Under the pieces are notes generated by a model. That model was not told the DNA's origin. It saw only the letters and a list, made by a program, of their open reading frames with translations, and did no database searches. Shown here piece after piece: positions 8,701 through 16,667 of a stretch of DNA of 32,916 nt; within the stretch, counting starts at the first letter, position 1; every line of letters starts with the position of its first letter. A program made the position numbers and the translations under genes. Where the stretch lies: NCBI GenBank assembly GCA_944324865.1, contig CALUXW010000018.1:1-32916 (forward strand). Direction: 5' to 3'. This DNA comes from Candidatus Gastranaerophilales bacterium (GTDB taxonomy: Bacteria > Cyanobacteriota > Vampirovibrionia > Gastranaerophilales > Gastranaerophilaceae).

Positions 8701-10187
8701 CCGTTTATTTTTAAATTGTATTTGCTGTAAATGTCGTATGCGGTTTTGCCCTCGCTATCTCCCTGTGCGATTTTTTCATACATAATGCCTGCAAGTTCAC
8801 CGAGTTTTTGCGCTTCCTGCTCATCTCTGCCGGCTTCAATCATCTGCTTTGATATGTCATCGGATACAAGTTTTCTTGCCTCTAAATGTTTTTCTTGTTT
8901 TTCAAGTTCTTTAACGGATGGCAAATCTGCAATTGAAGCTACAAGTGTGCCGAAGTTATTATCAATAAAATTGTGGCGCTCGTCATTTGTCATACTCTCC
9001 GCACGTTTTTGCGCCTGTGCCTTGCTTAATCCCTGTTTTGTCAGAATTGTAGTTGTCTGGGCAATCGAACCCGCGCCGCCTAAAAATATTGTTGCGCCTA
9101 AAGTTGCTGTACCTGTTTCTATAATCCTCGCTACATTTTGTTCAAGCGGTGTGTTTTCTATGCCGCCAAGTTTTCTTGCAAATTCGCCCGCTACTATATT
9201 AGCACTTTCCTGCGCCATCTCCGTTGATGATTCAATACCAAGGGCGGCACCGTAATTTTTTAGAACACTCATAAGCTGTGTTCTGAGTGCTTTATCTCCT
9301 GCAAGCTCTTTTAACTGTCTGCTTTCAAAACGTTTTAAAATTTCTTCTCCGCTGGGCAGGGTTTTCAGGATTGCTTTTAGAGAGAAAAATTCCAGACCCG
9401 CATTAAATCCGCCCACACCTATTGCAAGTAAATTCATTTCATTTTCGCTTAAAGCTTCGCCGCCGTTTGATATGATTTCGTTATTTATTTGTCTTAATTC
9501 ATTTTTGGCAAGCCCCGCTTCAACCTCAAAACTTCTTTTTGCCGAGTTTATGCCACCGCCCCATCTTGCCCCCGCAATAGCTGCAGTAGGCATAGTTAAA
9601 ATTTCATCGGGCACGGCGATATTAGGTCCCATTTGCCCGAGTATAAAAGCACCGCCCGCACCGGCTACAGCGCCTGCGGCAGAGCCTATGCCGCCGCTTT
9701 TTAACATTTCAAAAAGTATAGGGCTCATTTTTATAGCCTCAACATAACCTTTTTTAAGAAAATCGGGCGTGCGCTCTATTGCTCCAGTAAGCGTATAAGG
9801 GTCTTTTTGCTTATATTTTGGCTCCGTAATGCCGTAATTATGAGGTTTTTGAGAATTTAGATAATTCAGGCGTTTTTTATCTTCGTCACTCTGGCTTTTA
9901 AAAGGATAGATTGATTTCATTTCAAGGTCGGCAATTTCAACCATATTTTTGCCTTCCTGATAAGCGCTTATCGGTGTTTTTTGTATCCATTCCAGACACT
10001 CTTTAAATTTGCTTATAAGATTGCCTGATGAACCGTGCAGCTTGTTTTCAGGATTAAAATTTTCAATAACGGTGCCGTTGTAATTATCATCAGTTTGAAT
10101 TTGTTCAAACTGCGCCCAGTAATTATTTTTCTTATTATCTTCAACAGTTTCAAACTGCGCCCAGTAATCTTTGCTATTAGCACTCAT
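2748..10187 (-). CDS. Giant polyvalent internal virion protein (ART, zeta kinase, nuclease-like, metallopeptidase domains)
   Basis: 2,479 residues, in the position of T7 gp16, the ejected core protein. Visible parts in order: two YWAQFE motifs (residues 8-13 and 23-28); a Gly/Ala-rich membrane-like stretch (about 164-190); an ADP-ribosyltransferase-type domain (about 540-815) with FKNWF at 542, YHGS at 562-565, GFYFSDS, and the typical end QIKS...NQGTF; a zeta-toxin-like P-loop kinase (about 885-1050) with Walker A GLPASGKSS at 892-900 and IIDSD; a probable PBECR-type nuclease domain (about 1110-1255); a metallopeptidase with HEFAH at 1314-1318 and a later HEKFAQGFEAYL helix; a long helical region; and a C-terminal part with hydrophobic segments. 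This matches the polyvalent proteins described by Aravind and colleagues. It overlaps the transglycosylase gene by 4 nt. Likely role: DNA ejection plus delivery of anti-host enzymes on entry. Domain calls are by motif; the nuclease is the least sure. Confidence 0.85.
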   Translation of the reverse strand: MSANSKDYWAQFETVEDNKKNNYWAQFEQIQTDDNYNGTVIENFNPENKLHGSSGNLISKFKECLEWIQKTPISAYQEGKNMVEIADLEMKSIYPFKSQSDEDKKRLNYLNSQKPHNYGITEPKYKQKDPYTLTGAIERTPDFLKKGYVEAIKMSPILFEMLKSGGIGSAAGAVAGAGGAFILGQMGPNIAVPDEILTMPTAAIAGARWGGGINSAKRSFEVEAGLAKNELRQINNEIISNGGEALSENEMNLLAIGVGGFNAGLEFFSLKAILKTLPSGEEILKRFESRQLKELAGDKALRTQLMSVLKNYGAALGIESSTEMAQESANIVAGEFARKLGGIENTPLEQNVARIIETGTATLGATIFLGGAGSIAQTTTILTKQGLSKAQAQKRAESMTNDERHNFIDNNFGTLVASIADLPSVKELEKQEKHLEARKLVSDDISKQMIEAGRDEQEAQKLGELAGIMYEKIAQGDSEGKTAYDIYSKYNLKINGDIAYQNNDIKQIQTQFQPVYTAGARNENIREAIKEWNEKGTESIYFKNWFDNSHVVDEAGKPLIVYHGSVQTFNTFDKDKASPEGNMGAGFYFSDSEYDVKDNYYDGGPDFEIKVERLAEKLQKEDKNLNYEEAEKLAEAQLRGEPHKFSCYLKMNNPCYVGDNATWLLTDIFDDINISEDEYEDYSDYKNAKYELKDEALQNLAYDIDNALGDLLDYSDIQNVKQVLFDSVYEGGIRLEDLKSKLNELYLEDYQTGELTANEAARRIVEMLGYDGIIDNSVSQKFNMNIPPNTTHYIVFNPEQIKSIDNQGTFDENNPNIYYQSAHQNSITNWRLKYPDIAEVLAEQERMKEEGLLPPTIEINTDERQELRNNIAKDLYGSGAKNKDRQAYLVIGLPASGKSSMADPLKEETGGLIIDSDMAKEQLPEFIKSNGTRADQVHEESQYIANKVLENAIMNGDNVILPIVGKSEKSIMEKHKSLSGAGYDVHLRLVHLPVEIAVDRAVNRFRKTGRLVPIEYIVNEVGMKPAQNYVTMKEKGLFASYEAISTEVEYGQKPKSITTKEINLALQKRGLQSEQSQIQGRNKLVQRPERRGLENRVVYRQSAMRASRFKDFSKFYSDVVSKPKDTKEKEQFNYLTNDGLNLRIPHDTILHGQKRHSLQSEQWQELLSNIDSVSQAAPSGQKPRFNGKPVLLKIQGENNTYGVVLETFPKNNPLITTAFIDSEKNIDNWIKNEAISSGTKTTFSSIRLINIITDVQPKFKPYTPDRYYQGEYESLQNNTDSRGSISFFKDEDGNIRQSVIDLVSGKADKSTMLHEFAHLFLQTLIMESPKNIKAREMLLTVNKWLKYNGREYTYAQHEKFAQGFEAYLMSGKAPTSKLKQVFERFANWLKDIYTTIEGTTSIKLSKEAKRVFDKLFGDEDFEEQKKKSAEIIEKAKYYSLAKYKPTEEQLRHREAAYSILSTGINRNPKWLKSVLESSSNTKAMRTKKERIFNSLDKVDDKITVSGFDPAWLEFFSDRGVSYENDEAGADAELVRQAYDVIVNKLWLKTNEEYYELQEAELQYQYILNEYEKSKNPDDRTIVLLAYYEWLESVPQIVQNDYGEKWVHDTNEIERFEYLNKFEQTKEILLNNADKLRNTNGVQEYKNIAAALLKSLNFLSYSDRNRILNKIVNIENVEQLKNNIDEIMDFAQCLEDMSTRRDISRRIQDELRSTKNIKTNGRTRGKYNYATNKLFEKLCTINRLNIEQAETMYAQMQEEFSAMGEDERETMSFEDKITRKFVTYKAYGQTYISSDFLSDLYADIVFAKLQGKLSKDEADFNGRIENNRAIDMVLNRLENKKPAKAITKLYTKFANLESFINLFLDKKFIDEYSILYEETQAQTKSYIEKQDILRNIAKILNVKPFFVDDKIFEKLNEKYTFKDYSLKRPKDIELNKMQIIQAYIYSKNPLIKERLLNMFGQGGYDRIMSLLDYEDIKIGDVLQRSASSYYNEINKVYIKKYGIDMPRAKNYFPVAADVVRELDMFNQYSEQSTSPGFTKSRSNSAKIPVKLTNPLQTLFNHIEKANALILLEDKLTKLNKVFKDRSVAVAISEKYGTEAYESFLKQIADCSYTNRAQRLGALDSVLNKIVNNIIGTTITLKPKITVTQLVSVINFADKMPSALWFGGFLQCLLTPRKTIKFMMQNDYLKQRFGSGSQNEALARIVETSRFAKSKKFIDFFSLNVKLGDMGAIIFGGKPYVDYLINTKGMSGEEAFKEFVLEVSRAQQAATTSSLSEFQRSNNPIFRLYYAFQNTTNQYFRKAADVIIARANGDISRGQMIKTVLIYTVFNNFLYRMVANPYVWILGLAAGEWEEFANEAIMSVFDLNSQSIIFIGSIYQAILNALLEKPVLNSAKGLDKIPRDINKLILEAQKDGLEGIELDTWLNAMTDITDAATGIPASTIVNMGSSAIDFYEGETGKGVMKLLGYSDYQARKAAGED
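10106..10168 (-). repeat. Two 18-bp exact direct repeats encoding YWAQFE motifs
   Basis: The same 18 bases (caaactgcgcccagtaat on the plus strand) occur at 10106-10123 and 10151-10168, 45 bp apart and in frame. They encode the paired YWAQFE motifs at the N-terminus of the giant virion protein. Exact identity at the DNA level suggests a recent duplication or strong constraint. Confidence 0.8.
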
Positions 10188-12361
10188 AGTCTTACACCGC
10201 CCATATTTATTGCTTCACTTACTTTGTTTTCGGGAACAAGTACAATTTGCCCTGACGGAGTTTTGATTTTTATGCGTCTTTGCTCTGTGTTGTTGCTTCT
10301 TTTGTATTGTGCCGTAATGTTTTTTACATAATTTTGAGTTTCTTTATACGGCGGGATTCCGTTGTATTGTTTTACTGCGCCGGAGCCTGCGTTATATGCG
10401 GCAAGTGCAAGTTCAATATTGCCGTTATAAGAGGTCAGCAATTGTTTTAATAATCTTGTTCCGCCCTCGATATTTTGCTCGGGATCAAGCGGATTTTTTA
10501 CGCCAAGCCCTTTTGCCGTTTGCGGCATTAACTGCATAAGACCAAGTGCACCCGCTTTAGATTTTGCACCCGCATTAAATCCTGATTCCTGTTTAATTAC
10601 AGCTTTAACTAAGTTAGGGTCAATTTCATACTTTTGAGAATATTTCAAAATGAGTTCGTCATATTTTGTATTTCCTGAATTTGATAATGTTTTGTTTATT
10701 TTTTCAATTGTTTCTTGCTGCTGCTGTAAAATTGTTTTACCCAGTCTGTGTGTAACTATTTTGTATTTTTCTTCATCCGAGGGCTGGCGCTTATTTGTGC
10801 GTTCAAAATATACAAAATCATTAACGACTTCGCGCATAAATCCCGCGCGCTCGTTCATTCCTTTTGCAATTTCCTGATAAAGCCTTAATTGTGTTGACGG
10901 GTTTTCATATCCGAGCGATTTAATGAAATTTAACAGTTCGTTATCCGTTATTTTTCTGCCTCTGCGGGCTTCGTATTCCCTTACATATGACCTTATTTCA
11001 TTAAATGACGCCTCTTTCCTGTCGCCCTTGCCAAAATGTCCGTCATGTCCTCTATCCAGTCCTATGGATTTTAAGGCTTGAAGAATAATTTTGTCATCGT
11101 CTTTAATTTGTGTATAACCGAGAGTTTTAATATCTTCCTGTCTTTTTAAAAATGTTTTATAATCCCCGTCGCTTAAATACCCTTTGTATTTAAGCAAATT
11201 AAGGTTTTTAAAGCCCTGCGCGTCATTTACGGATTTTTCATATAAATCCTGCCAGATGCCTAAATCTGTCTTAACTTCACCCTCTTTGTTAATATTATCA
11301 ATATATTTTCTCAAAGATAATTCCGTTTTTGCTTCAAGTCCTGCGGGAATATCATCGTATGTTAATATATTGCCGTTCTGTTCTTTTCGCAATGCGGTTT
11401 CGTAAAATGTATTTAATAAATTGTCTTGCTGTTGTGCTTCAAGACGATTTTTTAACATTAGATTTCTTTGATATTCCTGTCTTGTGTCATCCCTTAAATC
11501 AATATCTTTAATTGCTTCAATCTGCCTGTATGCATTTTCTTCATCAAGCATCATAAGGTTTTGCGCGGTTGTGCGGGCTATGTAGCGGTTTTCATTGCGT
11601 TTTATGGCACTTTCAAATTTTGCAATATGCTCCGGTGTTAATTTTGTCTTATTGGTTTCAAAAAAGTTTCTTGCATTCAGGCTTTTATCTTCTATCAAAG
11701 AATTTAAAACATTCTCTTTTATGTTTGTTTCAAGTAAATCTTTCTTGCTTCGGATTGACGCGGAATCCAGGTTTAAAGCTTGTCCGAGGCTGTCAATAAG
11801 CGTAAATCCGTCTTTCAAATTTTTTTGAATTTCATCAGGGTTGTTTCTGTTTAAAACCGCCTTATTTACAATATTGTTAATGGCTGTAGCATGTGTCTGC
11901 TTTGCCCAGTTTATGCTTTCTTTGTAGTCGTGCGCGTTTACCGCTTTAAAAATATTTTCTCTTTTGTGTGATAAAATAGCGCGTGCCCTCTGCGCATTTT
12001 CCCCGTAAAGCCCTGAATCGGCAAAAAGCTTTTCTATCTGACGGTCGTAATTTTGCATAACTTCGCCGCTTTTGTCCTTGGCATTTATTCCCGTCTGATA
12101 AAAATAGCCTGTATCTTTGTTGTATAAAGTCTGTTCCACCTCATCGGCTTTGTTTATTAATTCTAAAATACTTGTCCTGTCTTTATTTGACTTAAATTTT
12201 TCATAGGCAAATTGAAGCGACAGTGCTCCTTTTGTTAATCCTTTTCGTGCTTCAAGGACATTTAAGCCGAATGCATCAGGGTTGATATTTATATCCTGAT
12301 ATTTGTACGGTGTGCGTTCGTTTGATACGCCCGGTGCGTTTATAGTTTCAACTCTTGCCAT
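10184..12361 (-). CDS. Internal virion protein with C-terminal lytic transglycosylase
   Basis: 725 residues. Residues 1 to about 560 are helical and charged, like the T7 gp15/gp16 ejection-core proteins. Residues about 575-690 form an SLT/lysozyme-like domain: YEIDPNLVKAVIKQESGFN with catalytic Glu at 592, then AGALGLMQLMPQTA and the ALAAYNAGSGAV motif. The domain would open the peptidoglycan locally so that the ejection channel can cross the cell wall. In T7 the transglycosylase is at the start of gp16; here it sits at the end of a separate protein encoded just before the giant one (ATGA overlap at 10184-10187). Assignment of the enzyme domain is secure; the N-terminal role is inferred from position. 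Confidence 0.88.
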   Translation of the reverse strand: MARVETINAPGVSNERTPYKYQDININPDAFGLNVLEARKGLTKGALSLQFAYEKFKSNKDRTSILELINKADEVEQTLYNKDTGYFYQTGINAKDKSGEVMQNYDRQIEKLFADSGLYGENAQRARAILSHKRENIFKAVNAHDYKESINWAKQTHATAINNIVNKAVLNRNNPDEIQKNLKDGFTLIDSLGQALNLDSASIRSKKDLLETNIKENVLNSLIEDKSLNARNFFETNKTKLTPEHIAKFESAIKRNENRYIARTTAQNLMMLDEENAYRQIEAIKDIDLRDDTRQEYQRNLMLKNRLEAQQQDNLLNTFYETALRKEQNGNILTYDDIPAGLEAKTELSLRKYIDNINKEGEVKTDLGIWQDLYEKSVNDAQGFKNLNLLKYKGYLSDGDYKTFLKRQEDIKTLGYTQIKDDDKIILQALKSIGLDRGHDGHFGKGDRKEASFNEIRSYVREYEARRGRKITDNELLNFIKSLGYENPSTQLRLYQEIAKGMNERAGFMREVVNDFVYFERTNKRQPSDEEKYKIVTHRLGKTILQQQQETIEKINKTLSNSGNTKYDELILKYSQKYEIDPNLVKAVIKQESGFNAGAKSKAGALGLMQLMPQTAKGLGVKNPLDPEQNIEGGTRLLKQLLTSYNGNIELALAAYNAGSGAVKQYNGIPPYKETQNYVKNITAQYKRSNNTEQRRIKIKTPSGQIVLVPENKVSEAINMGGVRL

Positions 12362-12382
12362 ATTGTATAAACCTTAAAATCC

Positions 12383-13060
12383 TTATACTAAATATTTGTA
12401 GCTTCCCGTATCGACGCGCATATTTTTACTGGCACGCCCGAGAGAACCAAAACCGCCAAGACCCGTACTGTTTATAACACCCGTTACGGTACTGCCAAGA
12501 CCGCTTATACCGCTTGAAAATGCGTTTAAATAACCTGATGTACGGGCATTTTTGCCCGAAATGATATCTAAATTTGCCTGATTGGCAAAATTTTGCGCCT
12601 GCTGCTCATAAGCAAGCGCGCGTTTTTCTGCGTTGTATTCACTCATAAGCGCGTCAAGTTCGCCAAAAGTTGCGGTATCTTCAATTAAATCAAGCGGAGT
12701 TCCCGAAGTAACATCAATATTATTGGCCGCCATGGCTGCATGCTGTGTGCCTATTGTCTGCATGGCTTTAAGACGCTGTAATCTGGCTTCTTCAATTCCC
12801 GCCTGTCTTTCCTGCCCTGCGTTTTGTTGTGCTATTTTGGCATTATTTAATTCAATTTGCGCTTTGTAATCATACATTGCCTGTTGAGCATTTCCCTGTT
12901 GGATGCTGCTTGAAACACCTGCTATAGTCGAACCTATGCCGGTTGCAAGTGCAACACCCGCACCGACAATGCCCCAGGCTGCCGCGGTTGTGCTTATGCC
13001 GATTGTGCTTGAAAGTCCTGCGGCAAGTGCTGTTCCTGCTATAGCTCCAATTAAACACAT
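12383..13060 (-). CDS. T7 gp14-like internal virion protein
   Basis: 225 residues, Ala/Gly-rich. The N-terminal about 50 residues are strongly hydrophobic (GAIAGTALAAGLSSTIGIS and GIVGAGVALATGIGSTIAG). A Gln/Ala-rich helix follows (about 55-165), with a Gly/Ser-rich C-terminus. Size, composition and position just before the transglycosylase core protein match T7 gp14, which forms the outer-membrane part of the ejection channel. It overlaps the preceding gp13-like gene by 10 nt. The assignment rests on organisation and composition, since this family diverges strongly in sequence. Confidence 0.7.
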   Translation of the reverse strand: MCLIGAIAGTALAAGLSSTIGISTTAAAWGIVGAGVALATGIGSTIAGVSSSIQQGNAQQAMYDYKAQIELNNAKIAQQNAGQERQAGIEEARLQRLKAMQTIGTQHAAMAANNIDVTSGTPLDLIEDTATFGELDALMSEYNAEKRALAYEQQAQNFANQANLDIISGKNARTSGYLNAFSSGISGLGSTVTGVINSTGLGGFGSLGRASKNMRVDTGSYKYLV

Positions 13061-13566
13061 TTTGCCCCCAATCCTTTTATTGGTCTTAATCTGTAGAAAA
13101 TTTCAAAATCTTTTTTCGGTCTGAAATATTTTAAAATTTGCTTTTCAAACGCGTTGTATTTTTTACCTTCGGGAAATTTAAAGCCAAGCCATTTTAGCCA
13201 GCGTTTTGCACCTTTATTGGATTTGTATATTATGTTATATGTTGCCCAGAAAAAATTATCATAATATTCAAATTCTTTTTTAAGCTCCAAAAGTATTGAT
13301 ATATTTTCTTTTTCAGTGTTTTTTGCCGTTAAAAACCAGACACAGGCAAGATTGTTTTTGCAAGGACGGCAACCGCCCATAACAAGGGGTATTCCGCTTT
13401 TATTTTTTCCTATAACGGTATATGTATTTTTATCCAGAATTATTTTTAAAGCTTTGTACTTCCATTTTCTGCCATAGGTTGCAAACAGTTCTTCTTTATC
13501 TTCATTTCTTAAATTTTTAAGAATAGTTTTAATATCTTTAATATTTTTCTTGCAGCGTGTAATCAT
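13051..13566 (-). CDS. T7 gp13-like GNAT-fold protein
   Basis: 171 residues. The central part (PLVMGGCRPCKNNLACVWFL) and the C-terminal GAKRWLKWLGFKF have the layout of GNAT-fold proteins of the T7 gp13/DUF2833 type, found between the nozzle and gp14 genes in many podoviruses. T7 gp13 is needed for proper virion assembly although it is not a major virion component. No clear acetyl-CoA-binding R/Q-x-x-G-x-G/A loop is visible, so acetyltransferase activity is doubtful. The start overlaps the end of the nozzle gene (ATGA at 13563-13566) and the end overlaps gp14. Confidence 0.65.
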   Translation of the reverse strand: MITRCKKNIKDIKTILKNLRNEDKEELFATYGRKWKYKALKIILDKNTYTVIGKNKSGIPLVMGGCRPCKNNLACVWFLTAKNTEKENISILLELKKEFEYYDNFFWATYNIIYKSNKGAKRWLKWLGFKFPEGKKYNAFEKQILKYFRPKKDFEIFYRLRPIKGLGAKCV

Positions 13567-15659
13567 TTAACATCACCTATATTTACGGTTGCACTGATGC
13601 TTAAAATCGTTAAGGGCAAGGGGTATTTCTGTTTTATTTTTATTGTCGCTTCGCTTGTTGATACAGCAGGAATAACGGCTTTTATATCGCCTGAAAATAA
13701 AAAGCCTGCATCGTTTATACTCTCAATACTGCGCGGATTTTGATATAATGTTCCGTAAGAAGCTTGAATAAAGAAATCTTCCCTGCTTTTTTCAACTTTA
13801 ATTGAAATCTGATTTATTGATTTTAAAATTCCGTGAGTATTTTCACCCTCTATATTAAGTGTTTCTATTTCAAATTCATAAGGCAGCCCGATAACAATTT
13901 TTGAAGCTGCCCGCGGAAGTATTACTTTTCCGTCCCGTACCTTTAAATTGTCAACCACACCGCCATCGGCAAGTGCAATAACTTCTTCATTTTCAAGATG
14001 ATTAAGTCCCGAAACTTCCTTAATTGCATTACCGCTGTATCTTAATCCGCAATCAACAAAAAAGCCCTCTCTGGCGTCAGATATTAATCTTGTAGCCATT
14101 CGTTCTATATATCTTTTTGTTTGTCCGTTTAAAACTCTCTTAATTGCAAAATATGCCGCGTCCTCTAAATCTTCGCGCACAACGGCTACACTTTCAAATT
14201 CGCCTTTTGTTGTGTGTTTGTGCCATGCGCAGACTTCCTGTTTTTTATTGTAAGTAAGTGCAGCTATTGTACCATCGCTTATAACACACCATGTAATCTT
14301 GTGAGGCTCTTTTGAGTAAGCCATATCAACAACATGCTTGTTTTCAAAAAGATGTTTTGCAAAAATACTTAACTCGTCCCCGTCGTAACTATCTGAAACA
14401 TAAGTGTAGCCTAAATCTCTGACAATTGAGCCGCCCGCCTGTACAAAAATAATCTGCGAACCCGATACAACGGGCATAACATTTGATGAACCGTAATTGC
14501 TCTGTACAACTGCCTCCGGCGGAGGGTTTGCGGAAAAAACGCCATCTGCTCCGTTTATCCGCCATTCTGCGGATGAAGTTAAAACAATTAAATCAGACAT
14601 ACCGATTAAGTGTCTGATTTCATTAACTTCACGCTCGGCTATGCTTATTGTGATTGCATCGCTTGCAAGAAGCGGGCGTGAAACATTAAAATTATTAGGT
14701 GCCGCAATTTGAGAAGCTTTTATTGTCTGCGGGTCATTTAAAAGATTTGCATACAGTTTGCGCTGTTTAAAATAATTGACCACACCGGGATAATTTTCTT
14801 CTTCAAACGGGTTGCGCTTCATTGGTGCCGTTGAAGTTAAATCAGGTTCAATTTTATCATCAATAAACGATGTGGCGCTTGTTGTGCCTATGTATCCAAA
14901 AACACCGTTAACCGAGCGGTACACATTGTATTCAAGAGCATTAGGCACGGCATCAAACGTAATTGTCATATATTCGCCTACCGCCCAGTAGCCCTCATAT
15001 CTTCCAAGCGCTGATACTTCTTCACTCCTGTTTGATTCTTCAAGAGTTTTTGAATCAATTGCCGTTACTAAATATGTGTAATAACGTCCGTTTTCATTTG
15101 AACCCGTCCATGCGGCCTTTACATTTGCGGGCGGTAAAATCGACGGAAAAAAGCTTATATCCGTCAAAGTCCAGTCATAATGCGATAAGCGCGTCAATTC
15201 TTTTGGCGCGGTTCCTATTTTCGTTAAAGAAAGAACATCGGCGCTTTGTGCATATTTTATTAAAAACAGGTCATCTTCACCGTAAGGTGTTTCAATTTCA
15301 ACAATCTGCCCTTTTTTAGCCTGTTTATCAGGATCGTTATCCTCATCGCCGTAGTTATCGGGGTAGATAATATATCCGCCGTCCTTTATGAATCTAAAAT
15401 ACTTATGTCCCGCTTCAATAATATATGTCTGCTCCGTATTAAAAGAAAACGGGATGAGCCTCACCTTTTTATCGGGATATTTAGTTTCGCCCACAAGTTC
15501 CAGGCCCGCACGGTTTAAAATACAGCCTTCTTCACGCACAAAACCGTTTTTAAGCGACTTTAACCCGTTTGCATATTTTGCAAGGTCATTTCTTGCAATT
15601 AAATAGGGGCTTAATTCGCCCCCCGTGAATGTATTTTGTGTTACTCTAAATTCGCTCAT
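13563..15659 (-). CDS. Tail nozzle / tail tubular protein B-like
   Basis: 698 residues. The N-terminus FTGGELSPYLIARNDLAKYANGLKSL followed by an NRAGLELVG-type segment and RLIPFSFNTEQTYIIEAG is the hallmark of the podovirus tail tubular B (gp12-like nozzle) family. The rest is beta-rich, as expected for the nozzle beta-propeller. It would form the hexameric tip of the short tail, carrying the fibres and holding the DNA. The ATG overlaps the stop of the adaptor gene upstream (15656-15659), pointing to coupled translation of two proteins that contact each other in the tail. Confidence 0.82.
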   Translation of the reverse strand: MSEFRVTQNTFTGGELSPYLIARNDLAKYANGLKSLKNGFVREEGCILNRAGLELVGETKYPDKKVRLIPFSFNTEQTYIIEAGHKYFRFIKDGGYIIYPDNYGDEDNDPDKQAKKGQIVEIETPYGEDDLFLIKYAQSADVLSLTKIGTAPKELTRLSHYDWTLTDISFFPSILPPANVKAAWTGSNENGRYYTYLVTAIDSKTLEESNRSEEVSALGRYEGYWAVGEYMTITFDAVPNALEYNVYRSVNGVFGYIGTTSATSFIDDKIEPDLTSTAPMKRNPFEEENYPGVVNYFKQRKLYANLLNDPQTIKASQIAAPNNFNVSRPLLASDAITISIAEREVNEIRHLIGMSDLIVLTSSAEWRINGADGVFSANPPPEAVVQSNYGSSNVMPVVSGSQIIFVQAGGSIVRDLGYTYVSDSYDGDELSIFAKHLFENKHVVDMAYSKEPHKITWCVISDGTIAALTYNKKQEVCAWHKHTTKGEFESVAVVREDLEDAAYFAIKRVLNGQTKRYIERMATRLISDAREGFFVDCGLRYSGNAIKEVSGLNHLENEEVIALADGGVVDNLKVRDGKVILPRAASKIVIGLPYEFEIETLNIEGENTHGILKSINQISIKVEKSREDFFIQASYGTLYQNPRSIESINDAGFLFSGDIKAVIPAVSTSEATIKIKQKYPLPLTILSISATVNIGDVK

Positions 15660-16249
15660 CTTTCATTAATCCAGGTATTAAGCAATTCTTTTTCCGTGAT
15701 TGAAACACCCTCCGAAGCATTTAAGTATTTTGCCTTATTCAGCATAAATTGATATTTTTGCAGATTATTTTTTTCTTTTTCCAGCGAGCCTGTTATCGCA
15801 AGTGCACAAAGACCCGCCAAATATGTGCCGAGCGCAAGGACAAAATCGGCGCTAAAAAATGCCTCTTTTGAAACAAGCCTTGTGTACCTTAATATGGCGG
15901 GAGAAATATTTGCATATATTACCTGCTGTCCGTTAAGCGCGGTTGCTACAGAGAATTTGACACATTCACCCGATTTATCAAGAACCTCTCTTGCCTGTAT
16001 GCATTCGTTCGGATAGTCAAATTCATACATATATTTTGGGTCTTTAGGGGCGTTTCCCGTTGATGTCAGCTCTCTGTATGTGTTTGCAAAATTCCAGTCA
16101 AAATCTTTTAAAACCTGGTCTCGCGCAGTTTCATAGAAATTATTTAAAACGGTTGTTGCTGCATCGGTTTGATTTATATTTTGCACGGTTGCGCTCAGTG
16201 CAAGGCAGTTGAGCGCAACATTATATATAAAAGCACGTGAATAACTCAT
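15656..16249 (-). CDS. Tail adaptor / tail tubular protein A-like (gp11)
   Basis: 197 residues. The pattern YNVALNCLAL, NNFYETARDQVLKDFDWNFA, YMYEFDYPNECIQAREV is characteristic of T7 gp11-like adaptor proteins. These form a dodecameric ring that joins portal and nozzle. The length matches the family (about 190-200). It is followed with overlap by the nozzle gene and preceded 2 nt away by the 130-aa protein. Confidence 0.82.
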   Translation of the reverse strand: MSYSRAFIYNVALNCLALSATVQNINQTDAATTVLNNFYETARDQVLKDFDWNFANTYRELTSTGNAPKDPKYMYEFDYPNECIQAREVLDKSGECVKFSVATALNGQQVIYANISPAILRYTRLVSKEAFFSADFVLALGTYLAGLCALAITGSLEKEKNNLQKYQFMLNKAKYLNASEGVSITEKELLNTWINER

Positions 16250-16250
16250 A

Positions 16251-16643
16251 TTACTTTTGATTTTCTTTTTGAGTTATTAAATCTTTAAGGGTATTTATGG
16301 CTTCATCAAGCGGTATATTTGAATCATCGTATGCTATGCCAAGACTTATTGCTTTATCTTTGAGCGCTTCAAATTCCGCCTGTTTTTCGCTTTCGTCCTT
16401 AATATTTTTATCCGCCGTATTTTCATCTTTTTGCCCCGGAGTATCATCTTTTGAATTTTCTTTTTGCTGTTTTTTAGCCGGATTATTTTTTTGAACCTGA
16501 ACACCCTTTAATTTTGGCATTCCCTGTTCTACGGGCTGCGCCCATGACGGGATATTTTTACCCTCATAGTCAATAATACTGCCTGCTTCTCTAAAAACGC
16601 CTTTATAGAATGATTCTTTTATAACCTTAACTTTTGCTGTCAT
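16251..16643 (-). CDS. Lysine-rich protein with C-terminal HeH/LEM-like helices
   Basis: 130 residues from the ATG at 16643 (MTAKVKVIKESF). This start has AAAGGA 5 nt upstream; in-frame ATGs further up (to 16667) abut the terminator T-tract and lack an RBS. The N-terminal about 45 residues (SFYKGVFREAGSIIDYEGKNIPSWAQP) resemble short domains found in phage head accessory proteins. A disordered Lys/Glu/Asp-rich linker follows, then about 40 residues (ALKDKAISLGIAYDDSNIPLDEAI) that resemble a HeH/LEM-like two-helix domain seen in phage proteins. It lies between cement and adaptor genes, so a head-completion or decoration role is likely. No precise family is claimed. Confidence 0.6.
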   Translation of the reverse strand: MTAKVKVIKESFYKGVFREAGSIIDYEGKNIPSWAQPVEQGMPKLKGVQVQKNNPAKKQQKENSKDDTPGQKDENTADKNIKDESEKQAEFEALKDKAISLGIAYDDSNIPLDEAINTLKDLITQKENQK

Positions 16644-16667
16644 TGTTTTTCCTTTCATTTTCTGCAT

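Noticed and set aside
8731..9255. Plus-strand open frames (such as 174 aa here, 142 aa at 7291-7719, 136 aa at 18303-18713)
   Set aside because: They lie opposite well-supported genes, have low-complexity or hydrophobic shadow composition, and lack ribosome binding sites.
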